Shown: positions 52,831-61,823 of the stretch, in pieces
Layout of the letters: the number at the start of each line of letters is the position of its first letter
Numbering within the stretch: position 1 is the first letter of the stretch
NCBI RefSeq assembly: GCF_023016045.1
Contig: NZ_JALKAP010000006.1
Coordinates: 129,909 to 193,908, forward strand
DNA length: 64,000 bases
Reading direction: 5' to 3'
Source of the DNA: Marinobacter sp. S6332
GTDB lineage: Bacteria > Pseudomonadota > Gammaproteobacteria > Pseudomonadales > Oleiphilaceae
Translations under genes and position numbers: made by a program
The notes under the pieces: model-generated
Told to the model about the DNA's origin: nothing
Seen by the model: the letters and a program-made list of their open reading frames with translations, nothing else
Databases searched by the model: none

Positions 52831-54414
52831 TTACGAGAAGTCTTCTCTTAGCTTCCTTTTTAACAGCTTGCCTGCGGTGTTCTTGGGTAGCTGATCTGCA
52901 AAATGAATATGTTTCGGCACCTTGAAGCTTGCGAGTTTTGAACGCGCATGGCTCATTAAGGCGTCTGAATCTTCAGCGTGTCCGTCTTTGAGCACCACAA
53001 TTGCGCAGATAGCCTCAATCCATTTTTCATCGGGCACGCCTATCACAGCAACTTCTGCCACGGATTCGTGTTGGTACAGGGCTTCCTCTACATCACGGCT
53101 GGCAACCAGAACACCGCCGGTATTCACCACGTCTTTAATGCGGTCAACAATGTAAATATAGCCCTCTTCATCCTGATAGCCCAGATCGCCAGAATGGAAC
53201 CAGCCGCCTTTGAAGGCTTCTTCGGTTGCTTCGGGCTTGGCCCAGTAACCGACCATTAGTTGAGGGGACTGGTGTACCAGTTCACCTTGTTCACCGGGCT
53301 TGCAGTCTATGCCAGTCACCGGGTCCACTATGCGGGTCATTACCGTTTGCATGGGGCGGCCAGCAGAGGAAGGTCGGTCAGCATGTTCTTCCGGGAGTAG
53401 AACGGTTGCCAGTGGTGCAATTTCACTTTGGCCGTAACAGTTGTAAAGGCCTGCGTTCGGTAATTTTTCACCCAGCTCTTTCACGACCTGTCCGGGCATG
53501 ATAGAAGCGCCATAGTAGAGTTTGTCCATATGCTGGAGTTTGTCCTGACTGAACCCCGGGTTCTGCAGCAGTGCAATCCATACGGTGGGTGGCGCGAAAA
53601 AGGCATTGAGTTGTTCGCGGGCCAATAGCCCGAGAATAGCGTCAGGCGTTGGCGTGTTGATCAGTCGGCTGTAGCCACCGCTGAGTAGCATGGGCATGGA
53701 AAACACGTGCATTTGTGCAGAGTGGTAAAGGGGCAAGGCTGCGAGAGAGCGGTCGCTGGCGCGGATGTTCAAATGGTACTGGCAGGCGCTGTAGTGGCTC
53801 ATTAGCGAGCGGTGGGTGTGCATGGCGCCTTTGGGGTCGGAGGTTGTGCCGGAGGTATAAAGAATCTGCACAACGTCTGTGTCTGCAAGCTCTATGTTCG
53901 GTGCAGAATCGTCTCCGTCTGTAAGTGCGAGCGCCAGTATGTCCGGGGTGTTGTCGTATTGCCCATTATGAAGAGTCCCGTAAGTTCCAACCTCCACAGT
54001 GCTTTTAACTTCATCTACTTGAGGTTGCAGATCCGTATCGAAAAACAGGGCCTTGCACCCAGATTGGTTCACTACATAGGTCAACTCTTTGCCAATCAAC
54101 GCATAGTTAACTGGCACATGAATCAGTCCAGCTTTAGTGCAGGCAAGCCAAAGTAATAGGTAGGCATCTGAGTTTTTGCCATAAGCGCCAACACGATCGC
54201 CTTTGGTGAGCCCAAGCTCAATAAGGCGGTGAGCCAGACGGTTTGAGGATGTGTGAATGTCAGAGTAGGTCCAGATACGATCTTCGAAGGCCAGAGCTGT
54301 GCGCTTGCCATGAGTGCGCGCGGAGCGGGCGAGGGCGTCACCTATAGTGTTGCGTAGTGCCCGGGCAATGCCTGCTGGCAAAGAGCTGGAGGCCGTTGTC
54401 TTATGGGTGTTCAT
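52831..54414 (-). CDS. AMP-binding acyl-CoA ligase
   Basis: A 527-residue ANL ligase. The P-loop ILYTSGTTSDPKGAMHTHRS, YNCYGQSEIAP, GGWFHSGDLGYQDEEG and the terminal LPKNTAGKLLKRKLRED are intact. It resembles long- or medium-chain fatty acyl-CoA ligases of the FadD13 type. It is convergent to nothing and lies 221 bases from liuR, with an AraC regulator gene upstream on the same strand. Substrate not decidable. Confidence 0.85.
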   Translation of the reverse strand: MNTHKTTASSSLPAGIARALRNTIGDALARSARTHGKRTALAFEDRIWTYSDIHTSSNRLAHRLIELGLTKGDRVGAYGKNSDAYLLLWLACTKAGLIHVPVNYALIGKELTYVVNQSGCKALFFDTDLQPQVDEVKSTVEVGTYGTLHNGQYDNTPDILALALTDGDDSAPNIELADTDVVQILYTSGTTSDPKGAMHTHRSLMSHYSACQYHLNIRASDRSLAALPLYHSAQMHVFSMPMLLSGGYSRLINTPTPDAILGLLAREQLNAFFAPPTVWIALLQNPGFSQDKLQHMDKLYYGASIMPGQVVKELGEKLPNAGLYNCYGQSEIAPLATVLLPEEHADRPSSAGRPMQTVMTRIVDPVTGIDCKPGEQGELVHQSPQLMVGYWAKPEATEEAFKGGWFHSGDLGYQDEEGYIYIVDRIKDVVNTGGVLVASRDVEEALYQHESVAEVAVIGVPDEKWIEAICAIVVLKDGHAEDSDALMSHARSKLASFKVPKHIHFADQLPKNTAGKLLKRKLREDFS

Positions 54415-54547
54415 TCAAGTACCTCTGTTGGTGTTTTTATACTGGTATCGCTGGCATTAACGCAAACAAGCACTGGCTCGGGGAATGACCTGTCAGGTCG
54501 AAAAAATTGACCCAATCGGCCAAGTAATTGCATTTTTTACATGCTTT

Positions 54548-55561
54548 TTAGTTAGCCCATTGCGAGGGCGATTTGCCCGTCCAGCGCTTGAAGGCGCGGC
54601 AGAACGAGGCGGTTTCCGAGAAGCCGACCCGCTCGCTGATGTCTGCCACGCTTAGGTTTTCTGTACTCATGAGTTTAATTGCGTACTCCCTCCGCAGACT
54701 GTTTTTGATCAGGCGTAGGGAGGTGCCTTCTTCCTGCAACTTGCGGCCTATGCTTCTTGGAGTCATGTGCAGTAGCTCTGCAATGTCACCCAGGCTGGGC
54801 ATGTTGTTCAGGCTCTGGCTTGCCAGCAAGGCGCGAACACGGTTACGCAGGCTGTCGTCGATATCGGGCCTGTGCAGGATGTAGGCTGGTGCCTCCTTCA
54901 GAAACACCTCCAGCTCTGCTTCGCTCCGGGTTATAGGGAGTTGCAGGTATTTTTCATGCAGAGAAAAACCGCATACAGGCTCGTTAAACTGCAACTCCGC
55001 CGGGAACATAGCGCGATACTCCTTAACATGTTTCGGCGCGGGGTAACTGAAGCAGGTGGTGGCGAACGGGATCTGTTGGTCCACCAGCCAGCAGGCGAAT
55101 CGCTGCCACATAAGAAGTAGGAATTCCTGTAACATGTGGTCTGTATCTTTGCTGGCATCTTCGAGACTAAGACGGAAAAACACCAGTTTGTTGCTGTCGC
55201 TTTCGCCCAGACCGATATCAACGTTGTTGCAGGCAACGCTGTATACCCGGGCACTTTTGCGCAGTACGGCCCCCAGAGAAGCTGAGCCAAGGCAGTAGTC
55301 TGCCATCAGCGCGAAGGTGCCGTTTTTGCAGGGGCTTGTTGAGAGCCCCATAAATTCATCGCGGGTTGCTCGCCACACGCTCTTAATCAATTGGGTGAGC
55401 TGTCGCTCTGTAATGAGTTGCTCGGGCTTGTTGATCCAGTCGGCCGGAATACCTGCCTTGCCCAGAAGAATGTCTTTGCTAGCCCCTTGTCTTTCGGCCC
55501 CGCGAATGGAAGCGTGCAGATAGTGGTTGGCGATGTGGGATATGGATTGCGGTTTCGGCAT
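54548..55561 (-). CDS. AraC family regulator with arabinose-binding-like N-terminus
   Basis: A 337-residue AraC regulator. The C-terminal pair of HTHs reads MPSLGDIAELLHMTPRSIGR and LSVADISERVGFSETASFCR, ending FKRWTGKSPSQW. The N-terminal domain (ITERQLTQLIKSVWRATRDE) is the PF12625-type fold of OruR/ArgR-like regulators. It lies between the acyl-CoA ligase (same strand) and a divergent acyl-CoA dehydrogenase, so either may be its target. Confidence 0.87.
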   Translation of the reverse strand: MPKPQSISHIANHYLHASIRGAERQGASKDILLGKAGIPADWINKPEQLITERQLTQLIKSVWRATRDEFMGLSTSPCKNGTFALMADYCLGSASLGAVLRKSARVYSVACNNVDIGLGESDSNKLVFFRLSLEDASKDTDHMLQEFLLLMWQRFACWLVDQQIPFATTCFSYPAPKHVKEYRAMFPAELQFNEPVCGFSLHEKYLQLPITRSEAELEVFLKEAPAYILHRPDIDDSLRNRVRALLASQSLNNMPSLGDIAELLHMTPRSIGRKLQEEGTSLRLIKNSLRREYAIKLMSTENLSVADISERVGFSETASFCRAFKRWTGKSPSQWAN

Positions 55562-55709
55562 ATCTACGGATGATCATGTGCGTATTGTGTCAATTTTTTC
55601 GGCTTGTACGGCCATTCCAGAGGAGCAGGATAACCCTTTAAATGTTTGGCTGCCTGACTAATCGGTTTGTTGATGGGTTTGCTAATTAAAGTTACTTAAG
55701 AGGTTACCT

Positions 55710-56852
55710 ATGTCCGGACACCAAGAAGATACCGCACTGTTCCATGAAATGATAAACCGGGTCTTAGATAAGGAAATCGCGCCGCACTACGAACAGTGGG
55801 AGGAACAATCTGCAATCCCGCGCTCGGTTTGGAACACGCTGGGTCAGGCTGGCATGCTTGGCATAGATATGCCTGAAGAATACGGGGGAGCTGGTGCGAG
55901 CTTTGAAATCTCGCAGCTCGCAATCTCGGAGATCGCCCGCAAAGGCTTTGGCGGTCTGGCCGGTGGCTACAACATTCACGCCAATATAGTCATGCCCTAT
56001 CTTCTACACCTTGGTACACAGGCCCAGAAACAGCACTATCTCCCGGCGATGATTCGCGGTGATATTCTCAGTGCAATAGCCATGACTGAGCCGGGCGCCG
56101 GTAGCGATCTGGCGGCTATGCGCACCACGGCGCAGCGCACGGAAAAAGGTTATGTGATCAATGGTGCCAAGGTATTTATTACCAATGGTTTGCACGCCGA
56201 ACTGGTGATTGTATGTGCCAAAACCGATCCCCAAGCCGGTGCTAAAGGTGTTTCCCTGTTTCTTGTGGATACCAGCTTGTCCGGGTTTTCCCGCGGGAAG
56301 GGCATTCGTAAAATAGGTCAGCATGCCAGTGATACGGCAGAGCTTTTTTTCTCTGATCTTTTGGTGCCCCATGATGCGCTGCTTGGCGAGGAGGGCAAGG
56401 GCTTTGCCTATCTCATGCAGGAGTTGCCCCGGGAACGTTTGGGCGTAGGTGCACAAGCGGTGGGCGCAACTGAAGGCGTGCTGGCGCTGACTCTGGATTA
56501 TGTGCAACAACGCCATGCCTTTGGCCAGCGGGTTGCGGATTTTCAGAATACCCGGTTCAAACTGGCTGAAGCCAAGGCGCGGCTTGAGATGGCAAAAGCC
56601 TATTTGAATCAATGCATCGGAAGCTACCTGAAAGGCGAGATGGGGCCAACGGAAGCCGCCATACTTAAACTGATGCTCACAGAAATGCAGTGTGATATCG
56701 CCAACGAGTGCTTGCAGCTATTTGGCGGCTACGGGTATACCTTGGAGTATCCTGTATCGCGGTTCTTTGTGGATGCCCGAGTGCAGACAATTTACGCTGG
56801 CACCTCTGAAATTATGAAAGAAGTGATTGCCCGCTCCATGTTGGGTAAATAG
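55710..56852 (+). CDS. Acyl-CoA dehydrogenase (paralogue 1)
   Basis: A 380-residue FAD enzyme of acyl-CoA oxidation. SAIAMTEPGAGSDLAAMRT is the flavin motif, and the C-terminus GYGYTLEYPVSRFFVDAR then IYAGTSEIMKEVIARSML is typical. The MCAD-type catalytic Glu position is Ala (YAGTSE), so the base is probably the Glu in MQELPRERL, as in long-chain/isovaleryl types. It is highly similar to the paralogue at 58988. It is divergent to the AraC gene and followed after 50 bases by a thiolase. Confidence 0.87.
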   Translation: MSGHQEDTALFHEMINRVLDKEIAPHYEQWEEQSAIPRSVWNTLGQAGMLGIDMPEEYGGAGASFEISQLAISEIARKGFGGLAGGYNIHANIVMPYLLHLGTQAQKQHYLPAMIRGDILSAIAMTEPGAGSDLAAMRTTAQRTEKGYVINGAKVFITNGLHAELVIVCAKTDPQAGAKGVSLFLVDTSLSGFSRGKGIRKIGQHASDTAELFFSDLLVPHDALLGEEGKGFAYLMQELPRERLGVGAQAVGATEGVLALTLDYVQQRHAFGQRVADFQNTRFKLAEAKARLEMAKAYLNQCIGSYLKGEMGPTEAAILKLMLTEMQCDIANECLQLFGGYGYTLEYPVSRFFVDARVQTIYAGTSEIMKEVIARSMLGK

Positions 56853-56902
56853 ATTAGGCGTTTTGTGGAATTCCAGTCATCCAGATATTGAGGAAAAAAG
56901 CA

Positions 56903-58090
56903 ATGAAACTTACTGATGTTGTCATTCTCGACGGTGCCCGCACCGCCATCGGTGGCTTTGGCGGCAGCCTGAGCTCCCTAAGCCCAGCTGAGCTTGGAAC
57001 CTGCGCAGCCAAAGAAGCCATTAGCCGCTCTGGTGTGCCTGCGGAAGATATCGATCATTCGGTGTTCGGTCACATTATCCCTACTGGCCCGGCCGATGCT
57101 TATGTAGCCCGCCACATTGGCCTGAACTCAGGCCTGCAGAAAGGTTCGGCGGCGTTCAACGTAAACCGCCTTTGTGGTTCCGGCGTACAGTCGGTTATCA
57201 GTGCCGCGCAGATGATCATGATGGGCGACAGCAAGATTGCTCTGGCTGGCGGCACGGAAAGCATGAGCCAAGGCGCCTATGTTCTGCCCAACGTTCGCAA
57301 AGGTTTGCGGATGGGTGACGGGAAAGCGGTTGATATGACTCTGGGAACTCTTACCGATCCGTTTGGCAGTGGCCACATGGGCATGACTGCTGAGCGTATT
57401 GCAGAAAAGTATGGCCTAACCCGCGAAGATTTGGATGCGTTTTCTGCAGAAAGCCATCGTCGGGCCAGCCAAGCTATTGAGCAAGGGTACTTTAAAGAAC
57501 AAATCGTACCTGTAACCGTAAAACAGGGGCGTAAAGAGGTTGTTTTCGAGCAGGATGAACATGTGCGTGCGGGCACCACAGCCGAAAGCCTTGGCGGCTT
57601 GAAACCGGCCTTCACAAAAGACGGCATAGTTACTCCAGGCAATGCCTCAGGTATTAACGATGGCGCAGCCGCCATGGTGCTGACCAGCGCAGCCGAAGCG
57701 GAAAAACGCGGCCTCAAAGCCCGTGCACGCATTGTGGGTTATGCCTTTGCGGGCGTAGACCCGAGCGTAATGGGGCTTGGACCAATCCCTGCGGTGCGGA
57801 CCGTATTGGAAAAAACCGGCCTCAGCGTGGCCGATCTGGATGTGATCGAATCCAATGAAGCTTTTGCAGCTCAAGCGCTGGCGGTAAGCAAGGAGTTGGG
57901 CTTGCCAGCGGATAAGGTTAACCCGAACGGCGGTGCCGTTGCATTGGGCCATCCAGTGGGCGCTACCGGCTCCATTATTATCATTAAAACCATTGCTGAG
58001 CTTGAGCGCACTGGTGGGCGATATGGCCTTATAACCATGTGCATCGGCGGCGGTCAGGGCATTGCGTTAATCGTTGAGCGCATTAACTGA
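56903..58090 (+). CDS. Acetyl-CoA C-acyltransferase (thiolase, paralogue 1)
   Basis: A 395-residue thiolase. The nucleophile is C91 in NVNRLCGSGVQSV, followed by ALGHPVGATG (His) and MCIGGGQGIA (second Cys). It splits 3-ketoacyl-CoA in beta-oxidation. ATG 56903 has GAGG about 10 bases upstream; a TTG 5 codons earlier is less likely. It pairs with the upstream acyl-CoA dehydrogenase. Confidence 0.87.
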   Translation: MKLTDVVILDGARTAIGGFGGSLSSLSPAELGTCAAKEAISRSGVPAEDIDHSVFGHIIPTGPADAYVARHIGLNSGLQKGSAAFNVNRLCGSGVQSVISAAQMIMMGDSKIALAGGTESMSQGAYVLPNVRKGLRMGDGKAVDMTLGTLTDPFGSGHMGMTAERIAEKYGLTREDLDAFSAESHRRASQAIEQGYFKEQIVPVTVKQGRKEVVFEQDEHVRAGTTAESLGGLKPAFTKDGIVTPGNASGINDGAAAMVLTSAAEAEKRGLKARARIVGYAFAGVDPSVMGLGPIPAVRTVLEKTGLSVADLDVIESNEAFAAQALAVSKELGLPADKVNPNGGAVALGHPVGATGSIIIIKTIAELERTGGRYGLITMCIGGGQGIALIVERIN

Positions 58091-58130
58091 TGTGACAGGC
58101 AGATTTCTTTTTAAGGTTGAATTGGGTACA

Positions 58131-58148
58131 GTTTACGTCAACGTAAAC
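58131..58148. promoter_or_regulatory. LiuR-like operator before the SDR gene
   Basis: GTTTACGTCAACGTAAAC has exact arms GTTTACGT/ACGTAAAC around CA and differs from the liuR site only at its centre. It lies 52 bases before the SDR start, in the gap after thiolase 1, so SDR, acyl-CoA dehydrogenase 2 and thiolase 2 should have their own LiuR-type promoter. Confidence 0.7.
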
Positions 58149-58199
58149 ATTAATGCGGGCCGGTTCAGCCTATAACACCCAATTTGAAGGGAGAAGTTG

Positions 58200-58961
58200 A
58201 TGGAATTCAATAATGTACCAGCCGTTGTAACAGGTGGCGCTTCAGGGCTTGGTGAGGGCGCGGCTCGGGCTCTGGCTGCTGCTGGCTGCAAAGTAGCGAT
58301 CTTGGACCTGCAAAAAGAGCAGGGTGAGAAGGTTGCAGCGGATATAGGCGGAATCTTTGTGCACTGCGACGTGAGCTCCGCTGAAAGCGCGGAAGCGGCA
58401 ATAGCTGCTGCCCGTGAAGCCCACGGCCTTTGTGGCATTGCGGTGAATTGCGCAGGCATTGGCCCCGCGGCCAAGATTCTGGGGCGCGATGGTGTAATGC
58501 CGCTAGAGAGCTTTAGCAAGGTTATACAGATCAACCTGATTGGCACCTTCAACATCCTAAGGCTTGCTGCCGGCGATATGGCCCAGCGCGAGCCTAATGC
58601 TGACGGCGAACGCGGTGTGATCATCAACACGGCGTCAGTGGCGGCTTACGAAGGGCAAATAGGGCAGGCAGCTTACAGTGCTTCCAAAGGCGGAGTTGTG
58701 GGTTTAACGATTCAATCGGCCCGTGAGCTTGCCCGCGAAGGCATCCGTGTGAACACCATTGCACCAGGCCTATTCATGACCCCCATGATGTCCGGCATGC
58801 CGCAAGAGGTTCAGGACAGCTTGGCGGCAACTCTGCCGTTCCCGAAACGTCTGGGCGAGCCTGCTGAGTTTGGAATGATGGTGGACCAGATGGTGCGCAA
58901 CCCCATTTTGAACGGCGAAACCATCCGGCTGGACTGCGCTTTGCGCATGGCGCCTAGATAA
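58200..58961 (+). CDS. SDR 3-hydroxyacyl-CoA dehydrogenase (HSD10-like)
   Basis: A 253-residue short-chain dehydrogenase. PAVVTGGASGLGEGAARALA is the TGxxxGxG cofactor motif, followed by the NCAG strand, and AAYSASKGGVVGL holds the YxxxK catalytic pair. The family resembles mitochondrial HSD17B10, which oxidises 2-methyl-3-hydroxybutyryl-CoA in isoleucine breakdown, and the LiuR-like site and neighbours support that role. The ATG at 58200 has GAAGGGAG about 6-8 bases upstream; the TTG just before it is not needed. Confidence 0.85.
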   Translation: MEFNNVPAVVTGGASGLGEGAARALAAAGCKVAILDLQKEQGEKVAADIGGIFVHCDVSSAESAEAAIAAAREAHGLCGIAVNCAGIGPAAKILGRDGVMPLESFSKVIQINLIGTFNILRLAAGDMAQREPNADGERGVIINTASVAAYEGQIGQAAYSASKGGVVGLTIQSARELAREGIRVNTIAPGLFMTPMMSGMPQEVQDSLAATLPFPKRLGEPAEFGMMVDQMVRNPILNGETIRLDCALRMAPR

Positions 58962-58987
58962 ATTCACTACCCTTAAAGGAGAGCGCA

Positions 58988-60136
58988 ATGACAAACACGG
59001 TAGATCAAGAAGAACTGGCTCTGTTCCGTTCATCTGTCATCAAGGCTTTGGAAACAGAAGTTGCGCCCCATTACGAGGCTTGGGAAAAGACCGGCCTTGT
59101 ACCCCGTGACCTTTGGACCACTCTTGGCGATGCAGGCATGCTGTGCGTCGACATTCCCGAGGATTGCGGCGGCTGTGGCGCGCCTTTCCAGTACTCTGTG
59201 GTTGTTGGCGAAGAGCTGGCACGCATGGGGTTTGGTGCGCTCTCCACCAACGTAATGGTGCATTCGGATATCGTTGCTCCCTACATCAGCCATTTGGGGA
59301 ATGAAGCACAAAAGCAACAATGGCTGCCAAAAATGGTGTCGGGAGAGGTGGTGGGCGCCATTGCCATGACCGAGCCGGGTGCCGGAAGTGATTTGCAAGC
59401 CATGCGCACGAGTGCAGTGCGCGATGGCGACGACTATATTCTGAACGGATCGAAAACCTTCATCACCAATGGCCAGCATGCGGACATGGTGATTGTTGCT
59501 GCGAAAACCGACCCTGCAGCCGGTGCCAAAGGTATCAGCCTGTTTCTGGTGGACACCAGTCTGCCCGGATACAGCAAAGGGCGGAATCTCGACAAGATAG
59601 GCCAGCACAGTGGCGATACCTCTGAGCTATTCTTCTCCGATATGCGTGTGCCAGCATCGGCGCTTATTGGCGAAGAGGGTAAGGGGTTTGTTTATCTGAT
59701 GCAGGAACTGCCGCGGGAGCGGTTGGTTATAGGTGCGCTTGGCGTAGCTGCGGCCAGAGGAGCGCTAGATCTAACCATTGCATACGCCCAAGAGCGGGAG
59801 TTGTTCGGGCAAAAACTGGCCCAACTGCAGAACACCCGTTTTGAAATCGCCCGCATGGAAACCGATTATCAGGTTAACAAGGCGTTTGTAGCCCAATGCA
59901 TCAGCCAGTACGAAGCCGGTGAGCTGGATGCACCCACCGCCTCCATGGCCAAATACAGCGCCACCGAAATGCAGTGCCGTGTTGCAGATGGCTGCTTACA
60001 GTTGTTTGGCGGCTATGGCTACACCACCGAATACCCCATTTCCCGTGCCTTTATGGATGCACGTGTGCAGCGCATATACGGCGGCGCCTCGGAAGTGATG
60101 AAGGAGATTATCGCCCGATCGGTTCTAGGTCGCTAA
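58988..60136 (+). CDS. Acyl-CoA dehydrogenase (paralogue 2)
   Basis: A 382-residue paralogue of the 55710 gene with the same blocks: GAIAMTEPGAGSDLQAMRT, a flavin block, MQELPRERL and GYGYTTEYPISRAFMDAR. The MCAD-type Glu site reads YGGASE, again without Glu, so the ELPRERL Glu is the likely base. In this operon (SDR before, thiolase after) it would suit 2-methylbutyryl-CoA or a short branched acyl-CoA. AAGGAGAG lies just before its ATG. Confidence 0.87.
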   Translation: MTNTVDQEELALFRSSVIKALETEVAPHYEAWEKTGLVPRDLWTTLGDAGMLCVDIPEDCGGCGAPFQYSVVVGEELARMGFGALSTNVMVHSDIVAPYISHLGNEAQKQQWLPKMVSGEVVGAIAMTEPGAGSDLQAMRTSAVRDGDDYILNGSKTFITNGQHADMVIVAAKTDPAAGAKGISLFLVDTSLPGYSKGRNLDKIGQHSGDTSELFFSDMRVPASALIGEEGKGFVYLMQELPRERLVIGALGVAAARGALDLTIAYAQERELFGQKLAQLQNTRFEIARMETDYQVNKAFVAQCISQYEAGELDAPTASMAKYSATEMQCRVADGCLQLFGGYGYTTEYPISRAFMDARVQRIYGGASEVMKEIIARSVLGR

Positions 60137-60171
60137 TCTTTTAAATCCTGCGAACAGATATAAACGTTGAA

Positions 60172-60283
60172 CGGGCAGGTGCGGGTGGCTCTTCAGAAAC
60201 CGTCAAAAGCCATGGATGGCTTTTGTCGAGCGTACAGGGATGTATTTACAGCGTGTTTCTGAAGGGCCACCCGCACCTGCCCG
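60172..60283. repeat. Long hairpin element, copy H2 (between acyl-CoA dehydrogenase 2 and thiolase 2)
   Basis: 29-base arms at 60172-60200 and 60255-60283 match with one G-U-compatible difference. Inside lie AAAAGCCA/TGGCTTTT with loop TGGA (60205-60224) and TACA/TGTA with loop GGGA (60233-60244). Reading left to right, GCCATGGATGGC then TACAGGGATGTA gives two GGATG-bearing hairpins. Element H1 shows the same order on its minus strand. Confidence 0.8.
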
Positions 60284-60309
60284 CGCTCCCAAACCTGAGG
60301 ACAGTCTCC

Positions 60310-61491
60310 ATGAAAGAAAACGATGTAGTAATAGCAGGCTCCGCCCGAACGCCTATGGGCGGAATGATGGGATCCCTGAGTTCTGTGCGCTCTCCCGAGT
60401 TAGGCGCCACAGCCATCAAAGCTGCCATTGAGCGCAGCGGACTGCAGCCTGTGGATGTTCAAGAAGTGATCATGGGTTGCGTTTTGCCTGCCGGATTGGG
60501 TCAGGCCCCTGCTCGTCAGGCTTCCCGTGGCGCAGGTATTCCGGACAGCTCTGGTTGCACCACTGTGAACAAAATGTGCGGTTCCGGTATGCAAGCAGTG
60601 ATCATGGCCCATGATCAGATTAAAGCTGGCACCAACAATATTATGATTGCTGGAGGCATGGAGAACATGAGTCAAGCACCATACCTGCTACCAAAAGCAC
60701 GTGGCGGTATGCGTATGGGCCATGGACAGGTAATGGACAGCATGTTCCTCGATGGACTGGAAGATGCCTACGAAGGCGGCCTGATGGGCGTGTTTGCCCA
60801 GAAGAGCGCAGACGACTACAAAATTACCCGCGAACAAATGGATGATTTTGCCATTCGCTCTCTGGAGCGCGCCAATGCGGCCATCAACAATGGCTGGTTC
60901 GAGCCGGAAATCTGCCCTGTGACCGTATCCGCCCGTGGTGACGATACTCAGGTGAGCGTGGACGAACAACCCGGGAATGCTCGGCCCGAGAAAATCCCCA
61001 ACCTGAAACCGGCGTTCAAAAAAGACGGTACCGTAACGGCAGCCAACGCCAGCTCCATCAGCGATGGTGCCTCGGCTCTGCTGCTCGCCTCGGCTGAGGA
61101 AGCAAAAGCACGCGGCCTGACTGCTCAGGCAAAAATTGTCGCCCACGCCACTCACGCCCAGCTGCCCGCTGAGTTCACACTGGCCCCCATCGGTGCCATT
61201 GAGAAAGTTCTGAAAAAGGCAGGATGGACCAAGGAAGATGTAGATCTGTTTGAGATCAATGAAGCCTTCGCCGTTGTTTCCCTATTGGCGATCAACGAGC
61301 TGGAACTGGATGCAGACAAGGTGAACATCTACGGCGGCGCCTGTGCGTTAGGGCACCCCATCGGCTCCTCCGGCTCGCGAATCCTAGTCACGCTAATGAA
61401 CGCTCTAAAGCAGAAAGGCCTGAAGCGCGGCGTTGCCTCTCTGTGTATTGGCGGCGGCGAGGCGACAGCGGTTGCTATCGAGCTGATCTGA
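60310..61491 (+). CDS. Acetyl-CoA C-acetyltransferase (thiolase, paralogue 2)
   Basis: A 393-residue thiolase. The nucleophile is C90 in TVNKMCGSGMQAV, followed by CALGHPIGSSG and LCIGGGEATA. The length and motifs fit acetoacetyl-CoA or 2-methylacetoacetyl-CoA thiolases. The start at ATG 60310 (MKENDVVIAG) has GAGGA about 10 bases upstream; the longer frame runs back into hairpin element H2 and has no family support. It ends at a strong bidirectional terminator. Confidence 0.87.
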   Translation: MKENDVVIAGSARTPMGGMMGSLSSVRSPELGATAIKAAIERSGLQPVDVQEVIMGCVLPAGLGQAPARQASRGAGIPDSSGCTTVNKMCGSGMQAVIMAHDQIKAGTNNIMIAGGMENMSQAPYLLPKARGGMRMGHGQVMDSMFLDGLEDAYEGGLMGVFAQKSADDYKITREQMDDFAIRSLERANAAINNGWFEPEICPVTVSARGDDTQVSVDEQPGNARPEKIPNLKPAFKKDGTVTAANASSISDGASALLLASAEEAKARGLTAQAKIVAHATHAQLPAEFTLAPIGAIEKVLKKAGWTKEDVDLFEINEAFAVVSLLAINELELDADKVNIYGGACALGHPIGSSGSRILVTLMNALKQKGLKRGVASLCIGGGEATAVAIELI

Positions 61492-61499
61492 TGCTTTAT

Positions 61500-61533
61500 A
61501 AGAAGGGCAAGTAACGGCTTGCTTGCCCTTCTT
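61500..61533. terminator. Bidirectional terminator between thiolase 2 and ilvM
   Basis: AAGAAGGGCAAG (61500-61511) and CTTGCCCTTCTT (61522-61533) are exact 12-bp arms around a 10-base loop. The two genes converge here (stops 61491 and 61542), so it can serve both transcripts. T-runs are short. Confidence 0.8.
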
Positions 61534-61541
61534 ACGCAGAA

Positions 61542-61823
61542 TCACGCAATTCGACTTGCGGCAGCCACCACCGGCGCCGCAAGCTTAACCTCCGCTACGG
61601 TGTGTAGCTTTTCAAGCTGAGACTGAAGCATAGCCACAGGGCGGGAGCCCTGAATGGTTAGCGCGATATCCAGCGCCCCGTCTGCGGTCTCCACCGCCAT
61701 CTTCGCAATGCGAAACCCCCTGATGCGAACCACTTGGCACAAGCGCTCAAGTGCTGCGGCTTCGTGATTCATACGGCAAGTAATGGTATAGCTTGTTGCA
61801 TTATGGCTGCTCTCGGTCTTCAT
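61542..61823 (-). CDS. ilvM: Acetolactate synthase II small subunit IlvM
   Basis: A 93-residue ACT-domain protein: YTITCRMNHEAAALERLCQV and VRIRGFRIAKMAVETADGAL match IlvM-type small subunits. They support and mildly regulate the large subunit and are usually valine-insensitive. The ATG overlaps the ilvG stop by 4 bases. A terminator follows, so no ilvE, ilvD or ilvA is attached. Confidence 0.85.
   Translation of the reverse strand: MKTESSHNATSYTITCRMNHEAAALERLCQVVRIRGFRIAKMAVETADGALDIALTIQGSRPVAMLQSQLEKLHTVAEVKLAAPVVAAASRIA

Noticed and set aside
60223..60309. Upstream extension of thiolase 2 by 29 codons
   Set aside because: It runs through the right arm of hairpin element H2 and lacks family similarity, and the ATG at 60310 matches thiolase starts.
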